Source: a virus
Length of the DNA stretch: 64,000 bases
IMG/VR virus record: IMGVR_UViG_3300018080_000165
Coordinates: 1-64,000 of that record
Reading direction: 5' to 3' (one strand)
In this document: piece after piece, positions 22,926 to 29,823 of the stretch
How the letters are laid out: every line of letters starts with the position of its first letter
How positions within the stretch are numbered: the first letter of the stretch is position 1
The notes under the pieces: generated by a model
The model's database searches: none
What the model saw: only the letters and a program-made list of their open reading frames with translations
Told to the model about the DNA's origin: nothing
Program-made: the position numbers and the translations under genes

Positions 22926-23596
22926 TTCTTGTACACCTTCTGTGCAGAGGTTATCGCGGAAGCCCGAACCAAACATGCGAGGCACACTTCGCAACCTTTT
23001 GGATCGTAGTTGCAGGAATTCGTTTTTTCAAGATCGATGCCGAGACTAAGCGCGAGCAAAGCAACTTGATGCTTCTGGAATCCGCATTCAAGAAACGGCG
23101 CTCGTATCTCGGTGATTTCGTCTTTCGTGAAGCCGCCGACTTCCTGAAGTTCCCGATACGTGTCAAGGAAAGCGGAAGTGCGATCCGAATGCGGTTCCTC
23201 CTCTTCGTGATGGAAACCCACGAACAGGTCCATCTCTTCTATGCTGGCCAAACAAGCGCCCTGTGTGATGAGGAAAGTGTTCCTTCCGTTGATGTAGTCC
23301 TTGGCAATGGAACTGCGTCCAGGTTCTATCTTCTCGCCAAAGCGGAAAATCGGCCCGCCTTTGACTTCATCTTTCATCGGTATGTCAGCCCTGTGCCTCA
23401 CCAAGAATCCTCTCCCGAGAACTCCTTGATGATACTCGACGTACTCTATGGACTTTTCTGTTGTCACTTGCCCGAAGTCAACGACCAAGTTGATGATCCG
23501 TTCTTCAGGGTTCACTCCGTACACAAAGGGGTTCTTTGCGATGGCATAGAACAGCGCGGTAGAATCTAGTCCTCCAGAAGCCAGGATCACGGGCAT
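22898..23596 (-). CDS. QueC paralogue (second PP-loop enzyme)
   Basis: The 232-residue protein starts after AAGGAG. It keeps the PP-loop SGGLDS (7-12), the YINGRNTFLI core and a C-terminal zinc cluster NSCNYDPKGCEVCLAC. It is clearly different from the queC next to it, and the early Y-G-Q-x-H motif is replaced by VDFGQVTTEKSIEY. Having two QueC-type enzymes in one operon suggests the second performs another ATP-dependent step on a 7-deazaguanine or its carboxylate. QueC redundancy or a DNA-level tailoring step are alternatives. Confidence 0.8.
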   Translation of the reverse strand: MPVILASGGLDSTALFYAIAKNPFVYGVNPEERIINLVVDFGQVTTEKSIEYVEYHQGVLGRGFLVRHRADIPMKDEVKGGPIFRFGEKIEPGRSSIAKDYINGRNTFLITQGACLASIEEMDLFVGFHHEEEEPHSDRTSAFLDTYRELQEVGGFTKDEITEIRAPFLECGFQKHQVALLALSLGIDLEKTNSCNYDPKGCEVCLACLVRASAITSAQKVYKKWNQDKKAH

Positions 23597-24000
23597 TTTC
23601 TTTCTCCTTCCGCTGTGCAACGTATCCTCACACCGCCGCGAGAGTTGAACGTGGTACTCACACTCACAGTCAAAGGATCGATGGCTTTCAAGAAGTCATC
23701 TCGAATCCTTGCTGTGATGCTTTCCTGAAACGCCTTGAAGTTCCTGTAGCTCCCCAAGTACAGCTTCAGCGACTTCGATTCACAGATGCTTTCGAAAGGC
23801 GTGTACTGTATGTCGATTGCCCCGAAGTCCGGTTGTCCCGTCACCGGACAGAGAGACGTGAACTCTTCGAAAGAAATGCAGATACTCGGCGTTGGATGCT
23901 TCACTTGGAAAGGAACGCCTACGAGCAAGGATGGCGAATATTCTTCTGGAAACGGAACCACTTTGCCGAGCGGGATGTCTTCCATGGCCGTACCGTCCAC
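23587..24000 (-). CDS. queF: preQ0 reductase, short QueF
   Basis: The protein has up to 137 residues (GTG start; an ATG five codons later is equally possible). It reduces preQ0 to preQ1 with NADPH. SLCPVTGQPDFGAI at 49-62 contains the catalytic Cys51 and the Asp; ESKSLKLY at 74-81 is the intact QueF motif for NADPH binding. This makes a true reductase more likely than the QueF-like amidinotransferase, which lacks that motif. It is first in the operon, just after a hairpin terminator/attenuator. Its presence predicts preQ1 as the base made. Confidence 0.92.
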   Translation of the reverse strand: MDGTAMEDIPLGKVVPFPEEYSPSLLVGVPFQVKHPTPSICISFEEFTSLCPVTGQPDFGAIDIQYTPFESICESKSLKLYLGSYRNFKAFQESITARIRDDFLKAIDPLTVSVSTTFNSRGGVRIRCTAEGERKCP

Positions 24001-24010
24001 TGCGGAGAGT

Positions 24011-24064
24011 AAAAGAAAAAGGCGAGTATTTCTAGCGTCCGCAAACGCTAACGGTTGACTCGCC
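24011..24064 (-). terminator. Terminator or attenuator ahead of the que operon
   Basis: On the minus strand GGCGAGT pairs with ACTCGCC (24058-24064 with 24021-24027), enclosing a second stem TAGCGT/ACGCTA, and is followed by TTTTTCTTTT. This is a good intrinsic terminator directly before queF, between the promoter at 24291-24319 and the operon. Partial read-through here could set the level of preQ1 enzymes. It does not match the preQ1-I riboswitch consensus that I know. Confidence 0.7.
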
Positions 24065-24083
24065 TTCCCCCTACAACGAATGC

Positions 24084-24239
24084 TTACGGTCGCGGGGGAC
24101 GCCTTCGCTTGCCAGCCTGCACGCCCAGGCGCTGTCTGCCACGGCCTGCCGCTGCACCCCCACGGCGACGGCCTGCACGAACGCCTCGACGCCCTTTGCG
24201 GCCTGCCGCTGCTGTTCCCCCCTTTCCTCCCCCTGGCAT
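24084..24239 (-). CDS. Small Gly/Ala/Arg-rich basic protein
   Basis: This encodes 51 residues from the ATG with AGAGGAGG six bases upstream (a frame start 17 codons earlier lacks this). It is almost entirely Gly, Ala, Arg and Lys (GRKGRRGVRAGRRRGGAAAG), ending KRRRPPRP. The composition suits a nucleic-acid-binding or condensing peptide. It is the first gene after its own promoter and is followed by the terminator at 24011-24064, so it would be strongly expressed. Confidence 0.65.
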   Translation of the reverse strand: MPGGGKGGTAAAGRKGRRGVRAGRRRGGAAAGRGRQRLGVQAGKRRRPPRP

Positions 24240-24290
24240 GATCGCCTCCTCTCTTCCTTGTACCGGCCTGAGTGCCAGTACGACGATCAC

Positions 24291-24319
24291 AGCCTAGTAG
24301 AATCCCGGCTTCCCGTCAA
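24291..24319 (-). promoter_or_regulatory. Promoter TTGACG-N17-TAGGCT
   Basis: The -35-like TTGACG (24314-24319) overlaps the stop of the gene upstream; the -10-like TAGGCT is at 24291-24296. Two other sites in the window (25158-25185 and 44444-44472) share the form TTGAC(A/G)-N16/17-TAGNCT. It would drive the basic peptide gene and, past the terminator, the que operon. Confidence 0.55.
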
Positions 24320-24780
24320 GCGGACGGCTTATCCGAACTTGCTTCTTGAGGGGTTATTTTATGCACAGGACGCCAGTTTGCAACCCTGAAATTCTTGTGA
24401 TTCTCAGGAACCACACTCACAAGGCGCAAAACTGAGCAATCTTTGATGATTTTTTCCTTCGTTTCCCGGTTCTCGACTACGACGCTCGTCCAGTAGGGGA
24501 TACAGGCGACACGCAGCCTGGAACGCTTGGTGACGAAATCCCTGTTGATGGCCCTGCATGTGATGATCGCGCACTTGTACGCTTGGTGGCCCGCGTTCGC
24601 CCCGAGAAAGACGAACTCGATAGGGCGCACTCCCCGTGCCCACAGGTTGTAGGCGTCCATCCCTATCTTGAAAACTTGGGTCGCTCCGCTGATCCTCACA
24701 GACCCCCGGTGGTAGCTGTACTCAGCCTTCTTCACCGAGCCGGTCTTCTCTTCTTTGATGTTCCCGTTTGCTTCCGGCAT
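24316..24780 (-). CDS. Unknown protein
   Basis: The start is an ATG with GAGG upstream, giving 154 residues. An acidic/basic N-terminus (EANGNIKEEKTGSVKKAEY) is followed by a beta-rich domain (VRPIEFVFLGANAGHQAYKCAIITCRAINRDF). It overlaps the nuclease gene upstream by 49 bases. No recognised family. Confidence 0.6.
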   Translation of the reverse strand: MPEANGNIKEEKTGSVKKAEYSYHRGSVRISGATQVFKIGMDAYNLWARGVRPIEFVFLGANAGHQAYKCAIITCRAINRDFVTKRSRLRVACIPYWTSVVVENRETKEKIIKDCSVLRLVSVVPENHKNFRVANWRPVHKITPQEASSDKPSA

Positions 24781-25136
24781 TGTTCCATCCTCGCTTTCGG
24801 CAGTAGGGCAGCAATGGTTTTGATGTCTCCCGGATCGATCAACACAAGGAACTGAGGGCATCCCTTCTGTCTGTGTTGTCGCCGTTGGGCCAAGGCCACG
24901 ATGAGAGGCTTACCCTCTTCCTGTGCCTTGGGAAGCTGCTCCTTCCACAGCTCCACAGCCGCGTGCTTGTCGCGGTACTTCGTTTCGATGTAGAAGTGAG
25001 GGCTACGGGAGTCTGATTGGGTGTCGTGGCCCGAGTTGCTACCAGACAGAGGAACGCGCTTGGTTCCGAAGAACGCCGCTACATCGGCTTCGACCTTCTT
25101 CCAGTGCTTCGATCTCTGCTTCGCTGTGCGGGCCAT
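24732..25136 (-). CDS. PD-(D/E)XK nuclease, Holliday-junction-resolvase-like
   Basis: This 134-residue protein fits a minimal resolvase/VRR-type nuclease. An early Glu (KKVEADVAAFFG), GSNSGHDTQSD and YIETKYRD provide the E...D...E-x-K catalytic set; a helix then contains LPKAQEEGKPLIVALAQ. It has its own promoter 20-50 bases upstream. A role in resolving recombination or packaging intermediates is likely. A second such gene is at 29506-29823. Confidence 0.65.
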   Translation of the reverse strand: MARTAKQRSKHWKKVEADVAAFFGTKRVPLSGSNSGHDTQSDSRSPHFYIETKYRDKHAAVELWKEQLPKAQEEGKPLIVALAQRRQHRQKGCPQFLVLIDPGDIKTIAALLPKARMEQCRKQTGTSKKRRPAR

Positions 25137-25157
25137 GACTCTCTCCTGATCTGCCGA

Positions 25158-25185
25158 AGTCTACGAGGTTTTCACCGCCTGTCAA
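25158..25185 (-). promoter_or_regulatory. Promoter TTGACA-N16-TAGACT
   Basis: A perfect -35 TTGACA (25180-25185) and TAGACT (25158-25163) lie 16 bases apart, just upstream of the nuclease gene at 25136. It belongs to the TTGAC-N16/17-TAGNCT group in this window. Confidence 0.65.
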
Positions 25186-25233
25186 CCATTTCCTCTTCGA
25201 CTTCTCGTTGATGACTCGGCTTTCTCCGGCAAC

Positions 25234-25725
25234 TCAAGCTCGACTAGAGCGTTCATACTCGACACTCCTTCTGCTTTGATCGCGGCTCAACGCCTTGGAT
25301 TTCCGGTCGTAGTTGTCCACTCGCGTTTCAAGGGCGATTTTCATCGCCTCAAGTTCCTCGCACCTACGGACCAACTTTTGAATCTTCGGATCAAGGTCCA
25401 TCTCCGCATCCTGTTCGTACTTCTTTTTCCCTCCGCTTGCGAATCGAATCCTCGCCCTTGCCGTGCGCAAACTTCTTTGCGCACCGATCAACTGGATTCT
25501 CGTTTTGGCGAGATGATCGTTGGCATAGGCATACCACGCCACCATAGCCGTGTAAGCTCGTTGCAGCCTCTTGGGCGGCAGGCGTGTAGGGTCAATCGGC
25601 ATTTGCGCCGTGCTGTCCTTCGGCTTGTCCGTATCGACGATACCTACAGCGCGAATGCGGCGCTCCGTTTCTTCGAGGATGGTCCTTTTCTTTTTGCTTT
25701 TCGTCCCTTTGCGTTTTTTAACCAT
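25234..25725 (-). CDS. Basic coiled-coil protein
   Basis: The 163-residue protein follows an AAGGA box inside the end of the upstream nuclease gene (82-base overlap). The N-terminal 20 residues are Lys/Arg-rich; residues 60-150 are long charged helices (DPKIQKLVRRCEELEAMKIALETRVDNY). No domain recognised. Confidence 0.6.
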   Translation of the reverse strand: MVKKRKGTKSKKKRTILEETERRIRAVGIVDTDKPKDSTAQMPIDPTRLPPKRLQRAYTAMVAWYAYANDHLAKTRIQLIGAQRSLRTARARIRFASGGKKKYEQDAEMDLDPKIQKLVRRCEELEAMKIALETRVDNYDRKSKALSRDQSRRSVEYERSSRA

Positions 25726-26552
25726 TTCCTTCCCTTTCTCTCATCCCAACAAATGTTGGTGTAGAAACATCCCTTGCAAGGAAAACGGTGCACAGACTCC
25801 CCTTCCCTCTTCGGCAACTTCCGGTTGTCCACGTGGTCACGGAGATAATCCAAACGCTTCTTCCGTTTCCTTTCGTCGCTCTTGTTGAACTCGAAAAACG
25901 TCTCGCGCAACGTTTGATCGTTCTTGTTCTCGTAGATGAACACGGCACGATGAATCTTCAAGTGCTTCATGTACATGTGAATCTGCTGCTTGTACCCTTC
26001 CTTCCCGTAATGCCGTCCAAGGTTCTTGAAGCCGTAGTCATTGATGGATTTGAAATCGACGATGTACTTCTTCCCCTTTAGACTCACTATGGCGTCACAG
26101 GTTCCTTGTTCATCGCCGACAGTGAAGGGAACTTCGATGTCATCTATCGTACAAAGGCCCATTCGGACGAAGAGGACTTGCATTCGCAAGTGAAGCGAAT
26201 CGCCCGTGGCAAAGATTCGCTGTGACTTGGCGATGTCCGCGATACCACCCATCGGAGGTTTGTTCTTGGGTGCGCGCATGGATTTGTAGACAGTCCTTCT
26301 AGCGCATCCCCCGATAGCGGAAGGATGATAATACTTGTCCCTGTAGTCTTTCTTCGCGGCCTTCCACTGCTTGAACTTGCGTTCGGCCAATGCCAGTTCG
26401 ATCTTTGCTTCGGCACGCCGAATGTCAACGTCCGTTATTTCCCGGCGCATGAGGGCCATCTGTTCATCGTAAAGGAAGCGATCAATGACGTTGATGAACG
26501 AGACTTTCCTCTTCTTCATCTTGTTCACGTCTTTCCACAGGTTGCGAAGCAT
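25644..26552 (-). CDS. Cas4/RecB-like PD-(D/E)XK exonuclease ending in the FAL tag
   Basis: The 302-residue protein has the plan of Cas4-type exonucleases. An early Cys in HPSAIGGCARRTVY (about 76-89) and a late PCKGCFYTNIC cluster could hold an iron-sulfur cluster. GTCDAIVSLKGKKYIVDFKS gives the D...D-x-K active site, and KQQIHMYM the Q-x3-Y motif. These enzymes trim DNA ends and support recombination. It ends KKRSAAFAL, the tag also seen on RecA. The start at 26552 overlaps the upstream gene. Confidence 0.78.
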   Translation of the reverse strand: MLRNLWKDVNKMKKRKVSFINVIDRFLYDEQMALMRREITDVDIRRAEAKIELALAERKFKQWKAAKKDYRDKYYHPSAIGGCARRTVYKSMRAPKNKPPMGGIADIAKSQRIFATGDSLHLRMQVLFVRMGLCTIDDIEVPFTVGDEQGTCDAIVSLKGKKYIVDFKSINDYGFKNLGRHYGKEGYKQQIHMYMKHLKIHRAVFIYENKNDQTLRETFFEFNKSDERKRKKRLDYLRDHVDNRKLPKREGESVHRFPCKGCFYTNICWDERKGRKWLKNAKGRKAKRKGPSSKKRSAAFAL

Positions 26553-26946
26553 TCTTCTTTGACTCCCTGTATTTGTCGATCTGACCCTTAGCTTCTTTCA
26601 AACCAAGACCTGTTCTGGCACGGTACTTCTTGACGGCAGGAATGATTCCATCCTGAATGTGTTTATCGACCAGCTTCTTCTCTTCCTCGTTCAATTCTGG
26701 AAACGTACCAACACGAACGGCCTTGGTGATCTCCGGGTACGCTTGCCACACATGAGCCGCCCGAGTAGTGACCACGCGATGCTCCGTTCCGGGAGCGTAG
26801 GCGTCGATATACTTCTGAAGTGTTCTTTTCTTGTGCGCCGTCACAAGATCGACAGTTTCATATTCGAAGCCTTTTCCTTTGATAGTTCGCAAAAGTCCGT
26901 AGTAAGTCCGCTTCGTCCTTGTACCAAACCCCATTGCGCTAGCCAT
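26482..26946 (-). CDS. Protein with an L7/L12-like motif
   Basis: This encodes 154 residues. The first 80 are a mixed basic domain (GFGTRTKRTYYGLLRTIKGKG). Residues 112-132 read AVKKYRARTGLGLKEAKGQ, strikingly like the bL12 C-terminal helix (ATGLGLKEAKDLV) and like the motif in 6322-6675. The tail is acidic. The function is unknown; mimicry of the ribosomal stalk is an idea only. Confidence 0.65.
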   Translation of the reverse strand: MASAMGFGTRTKRTYYGLLRTIKGKGFEYETVDLVTAHKKRTLQKYIDAYAPGTEHRVVTTRAAHVWQAYPEITKAVRVGTFPELNEEEKKLVDKHIQDGIIPAVKKYRARTGLGLKEAKGQIDKYRESKKNASQPVERREQDEEEESLVHQRH

Positions 26947-26967
26947 GATCGTTTCTCCTTTCGGTCA

Positions 26968-27023
26968 GTGAAAATGCAAACGCGGGTTCAAGGCGTCGGC
27001 TCTCCCTCTCCCCCGCGTTTGCA
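26968..27023 (-). terminator. Terminator after the Cys-rich protein gene
   Basis: A perfect 12-bp inverted repeat TGCAAACGCGGG/CCCGCGTTTGCA (arms 26975-26986 and 27012-27023) is followed on the minus strand by TTTTCACTG. The 25-base loop is purine-rich. It would end the transcript of the gene at 27057-27491. Confidence 0.7.
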
Positions 27024-27056
27024 AGCCGCCCGTCCCAGGGGGCAGCCGTTTTCCAA

Positions 27057-27491
27057 CTAGTTACCCAATGTTTGTGCACAAAATGTACACAAATTAACCT
27101 TCTTGACGCAGCATCCATCACACACACGTTGCCCACACGAAGGGCATGTGCTCAATTCCCATGGAGGTGTAGAAGAAATACAAATAGCACAAAAATGATC
27201 GTCATCATCTAACTCATCATCTAACTCATCATCGTCTTCAACTTCTGCGTTGGCTTTTTCAATACACTCATCACAATGCCCATCACACTCGTTGTCGCAG
27301 CCACAAACGGTGTCAAAACAATCAGAACAAATAGGCTTTTTCTCAGTTTCCATTTCAATGAAAAACACACAAAACGGACACGTATTCTGTCCGCACACAC
27401 AACACTTACGGAGTTCTGTGCCCGCCCTTCCGCAAACACCGCATTTGCAACTATCGGGCATTCGCTCTCCGGTTAATCCGTCTTCGATCAT
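27057..27491 (-). CDS. Cys-rich multi-zinc-finger protein
   Basis: The 144-residue protein starts after AAGGGA. It has about 26 Cys, mostly in pairs: CGVC, CCVCGQNTCPFC, CSDC, CGCDNECDGHCDEC, CAIC, CPSCGQRVCDGCC and CTFC, enough for several RING- or ribbon-like zinc sites. An acidic stretch (VEDDDELDDELDDDD) sits at about 90-105. Function unknown; protein-protein interaction is most likely. Confidence 0.7.
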   Translation of the reverse strand: MIEDGLTGERMPDSCKCGVCGRAGTELRKCCVCGQNTCPFCVFFIEMETEKKPICSDCFDTVCGCDNECDGHCDECIEKANAEVEDDDELDDELDDDDHFCAICISSTPPWELSTCPSCGQRVCDGCCVKKVNLCTFCAQTLGN

Positions 27492-27732
27492 TCCGTGTCC
27501 CTTTCGCGTTCGCACTTCTTGAAACCGGACGAAGATTCGATGAAGCGTTTTTGCTTGTCGGCCCGCCCTGAATGTTGTGGTTCTTCTTGTCCCGCGTCAC
27601 GGGCTTGACATGGCCAACAAGTTTTCCCGTCCCGCGTAACTTGTCCCGCATCTTTGCCATGTTCGCCCATCTTCCGTCCTTCCAGTTCGATCCCGCCTTT
27701 CCCTTCTTGCTCCCTGAACCTTTGCCGCCCAC
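27451..27732 (-). CDS. Small basic protein
   Basis: I start at GTG with AAGGAGG eight bases upstream, the box lying in the last codons of the homing endonuclease; this gives 93 residues. It is Gly/Lys/Arg/Asn-rich (GGKGSGSKKGKAGSNWKDGRW) with no folded-domain signature. Overlapping frames here are shadows. Confidence 0.55.
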   Translation of the reverse strand: MGGKGSGSKKGKAGSNWKDGRWANMAKMRDKLRGTGKLVGHVKPVTRDKKNHNIQGGPTSKNASSNLRPVSRSANAKGTRNDRRRINRRANAR

Positions 27733-27734
27733 TG

Positions 27735-28311
27735 TTACGCCCTCCTTTTTCTCTGCTTCGTAAGCCAGCCCCAAGATCGACCAAGTTTGATGTCTGTAAT
27801 CGTAACTTGATGAACACCAAACTTCCTAGAGATTTCAGTTGGGCCTTCACCTTGCGCTAACAATCGACAGATACGGCGCACATCTCTTTCCTTCAACTTA
27901 GCCCCGTTTTGCTTCGATCCTTGAACATGCGTTCCGTGCCGCTTTTTGTCAGCTATGTTTTCTTTCTTAGTCCCCCAAACCAAATTGCCGATCCTGTTAT
28001 TGGCCGGGTTCCCGTCCAGATGACGGCATTCCATGCCTTCAGGACACGGGCCGACGAAAGCAAGAAGCACAAGACGGCAAACCTTGAAGTTGAACGACTT
28101 GTTGCTAAGGCTAAACGTAATGATCGGTCTTCCGTTTTCCGAGATGTTGTGCGGGCGTATCCTGGCCGTCTGGCCGATGAAGTGTCTAAAGCCACGACAC
28201 GCCCCCTCTTGTTTTTCGCGCCCAAAAAGAACGCACACGTCCCTGGTCGGAGACTTCATATCCTTCCCATCCGGGAATGGGCTTCCAGATTTCTCTCTTC
28301 CGCCCGCCCAT
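27735..28311 (-). pseudogene. Frameshifted HNH homing endonuclease (NUMOD4-HNH)
   Basis: A gene with an AGGAGGAG ribosome binding site starts at ATG 28311 and reads EIWKPIPGWEGYEVSDQGRVRSFW, the NUMOD4 motif, but then stops at TAG. Removing one base from the G5 run at 28202-28206 restores the frame into GFRHFIGQTARIRPHNISENG, then the HNH core (RHLDGNPANNRIGNLVWGT) and a helix-turn-helix end (GPTEISRKFGVHQVTITDIK). So the gene is broken by one base, or the run is a sequencing error. The intact HNH part alone (start at 28259) would lack the NUMOD4 domain. It is a relative of the intact gene at 60519. Confidence 0.8.
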
Positions 28312-28322
28312 CGCTCTCCTCC

Positions 28323-28553
28323 TCAATCTCCGTTCACTGCTTCAAACTTGAACACTTCCCCCGGCAAAAAGTTCTTGGCTTCTTCCTTGGGCACGAATAT
28401 ACGAAGCTTTCCATCGTCCACGTCTACACAGTTTTCCTTTCCATCCTGTGTGTATCGCAAACACGCGGAAAACAACACACTGTAAGCGTTATCGGCCATA
28501 CTTTCTCTTGCGATGCCTTCCACACGCAAATCAACTTCCTTTAATATCAACAT
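28323..28553 (-). CDS. Small unknown protein
   Basis: This 76-residue protein follows GGAG. It looks like a small beta-rich fold (LILKEVDLRVEGIA, then KLRIFVPKEEAKNFLPGEVFKFEAV), resembling host-factor-sized phage proteins. No motif recognised. Confidence 0.6.
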   Translation of the reverse strand: MLILKEVDLRVEGIARESMADNAYSVLFSACLRYTQDGKENCVDVDDGKLRIFVPKEEAKNFLPGEVFKFEAVNGD

Positions 28554-28863
28554 TTTTTTCTCCTTTCAGGAACTCGACAAGATCGGGATTGAAAACGGCA
28601 AACACATCATCCTCTTCTTTCATAACTTCGACAACTTCTTCGACAGTAGGCGTAGGGCGTTCTCCGCATGAGTACCTTGCATCCATCACGTAACGCTTCG
28701 CTTCCACTTCCCGCAACTTCGTAAAGAGAGGATGATTCCGAACAAACTTATCCGCTTCGTTCTTGCAAGGACAACAAATATATGCCGTGATTCCTCCTCG
28801 AAACTTTGTCATTTCCCTGCCGAAAAGACCGGCTGCTCTTCCACATCGCTCACACTTGTTCAT
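28531..28863 (-). CDS. Zinc-binding protein
   Basis: This encodes 110 residues. CERCGRAAGLFG and ICCPC form an N-terminal Cys4 site; residues 50-110 are helical and acidic (VEEVVEVMKEEDDVF). It overlaps 28323-28553 by 23 bases. Function unknown. Confidence 0.6.
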   Translation of the reverse strand: MNKCERCGRAAGLFGREMTKFRGGITAYICCPCKNEADKFVRNHPLFTKLREVEAKRYVMDARYSCGERPTPTVEEVVEVMKEEDDVFAVFNPDLVEFLKGEKNVDIKGS

Positions 28864-28864
28864 C

Positions 28865-29020
28865 TCAAATCTCCTTCCCTCTCAGCGCCCGGTACTTCTC
28901 CAAAGCTTCCTCTTTTGAAGCACAGCTTTTCAACTCCAAGTACCATTCCCTAGGCAGCTTCTTCCCGTGGACTTTCTTAACTGCGCGAAGGATTTTCTTT
29001 TCCTCCTTGTACCGGGCCAT
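28865..29020 (-). CDS. Small helical protein
   Basis: This 51-residue, fully helical, charged frame (ARYKEEKKILRAVKKVHGKK, then EWYLELKSCASKEEALEKY) overlaps the HicA-like gene and ends just before the next start. Composition and tight packing support it. Confidence 0.55.
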   Translation of the reverse strand: MARYKEEKKILRAVKKVHGKKLPREWYLELKSCASKEEALEKYRALRGKEI

Positions 29021-29207
29021 GTAGGTTTCTCCTTATCGCCCTCTTTGCCTTGTGCTCGATTCCCGGTGACGCTTCCGTGTGCGCGCCACTGAGAGGGATG
29101 TTCACTATCTCGCCGTTTGGCATCCGGTAAATCTTGTGACTCCCCTTGCTACGTAGGAACTTTCCCCCTTCACTCTCCACTAATCTGATTAAGGCTTTTG
29201 TCTTCAT
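28977..29207 (-). CDS. Orphan HicA-like mRNA interferase
   Basis: The 76-residue protein matches the HicA double-stranded-RNA-binding fold. It opens KALIRLVESEGGKFLRSKGSHKIYR, where the His of GSH is the catalytic residue, followed by NIPLSGAHTEASPG and a closing helix. HicA toxins cleave mRNA and normally pair with HicB. No HicB-like antitoxin is next to it (the neighbour 29170-29385 lacks the HicB pattern). In the phage it may act on host transcripts or be inactive. Confidence 0.7.
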   Translation of the reverse strand: MKTKALIRLVESEGGKFLRSKGSHKIYRMPNGEIVNIPLSGAHTEASPGIEHKAKRAIRRNLHGPVQGGKENPSRS

Positions 29208-29385
29208 CGAGTTTGTCTCCAAAGGCCAATACGAACGCCCCGATCAACGCAGACGCTTCTTTTGAATTAATGGGGCGGTTTTCTCCGCTTACCCCGAACC
29301 AGGTTTCTCCGGTTGTGTCTCGGGAAACAGTTAGAGACGGACCTTTCCGCAAGTGCACATTAATTTCAAGATCGATCTCAGGCAT
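29170..29385 (-). CDS. Small unknown protein upstream of HicA
   Basis: The 71-residue protein has its start overlapping the previous stop (TGATG). A beta-rich N-terminus (EIDLEINVHLRKGPSLTVSR) is followed by a helix (EASALIGAFVLAFGDKL). It could act as the unpaired toxin's partner by position, but has no HicB signature. Confidence 0.55.
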   Translation of the reverse strand: MPEIDLEINVHLRKGPSLTVSRDTTGETWFGVSGENRPINSKEASALIGAFVLAFGDKLDEDKSLNQISGE

Positions 29386-29483
29386 CACTCATCCTCCACA
29401 AAGTGATAGTCGAACGTTGATTCCGCCAGGACATACACGCGCATGTCCTCAATCCCTAAGCTGTTTGCCACACTGTTCCACAA
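29385..29483 (-). CDS. Possible very small protein (32 residues)
   Basis: The frame starts at TTG and ends in the TGATG overlap with the next gene. Its sequence MRVYVLAESTFDYHFVED resembles the C-terminal strand of the nuclease upstream (VNVYILTETTFDFVRDA). The weak start codon and RBS make this tentative; it may be a duplicated fragment. Confidence 0.35.
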   Translation of the reverse strand: MWNSVANSLGIEDMRVYVLAESTFDYHFVEDE

Positions 29484-29505
29484 TGTATCTTACTCACCCT
29501 CTCTT

Positions 29506-29823
29506 TCATTCTCTAAGTCTCCTTTCTATCGCATCTCGGACAAAATCAAAAGTTGTCTCGGTCAAAATATAAACATTCACATCTTGAATTTGAATCTCCA
29601 TGAGCGGTTCCAATCCTTCTTTAGCCGCCCGTTCAATGATCTTCTCGATGTCAGCCTTCTTCAAGATGATTTGTTTCTTGTCCGTCCTCTTACATTCCGC
29701 AAGCCACTGCGGACCTTTCACATCCCCTTTGTTGCGCCATCCGCATCCCGATCCCGGCTGGACACGCCCGTTCAACTTCTCAGCCAAGCGTTTCTCTTGT
29801 TGATCCGATTTCAGCCGCTTCAT
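29506..29823 (-). CDS. Small PD-(D/E)XK nuclease, resolvase-like
   Basis: The protein has 105 residues. An early Glu (QQEKRLAEKLNG), GSGCGWRNKGDVKG and WLAECKRTDKK supply the E...D...E-x-K set of Hjc-type Holliday-junction resolvases. The rest is a helix and strand (VNVYILTETTFDF). It follows recA directly, with its start in the recA stop (ATGA), which suits a recombination role. Confidence 0.65.
   Translation of the reverse strand: MKRLKSDQQEKRLAEKLNGRVQPGSGCGWRNKGDVKGPQWLAECKRTDKKQIILKKADIEKIIERAAKEGLEPLMEIQIQDVNVYILTETTFDFVRDAIERRLRE

Noticed and set aside
24011-24064. preQ1 riboswitch upstream of queF
   Set aside because: The nested hairpin followed by a T-run fits a terminator, and the preQ1-I/II consensus I know does not appear.
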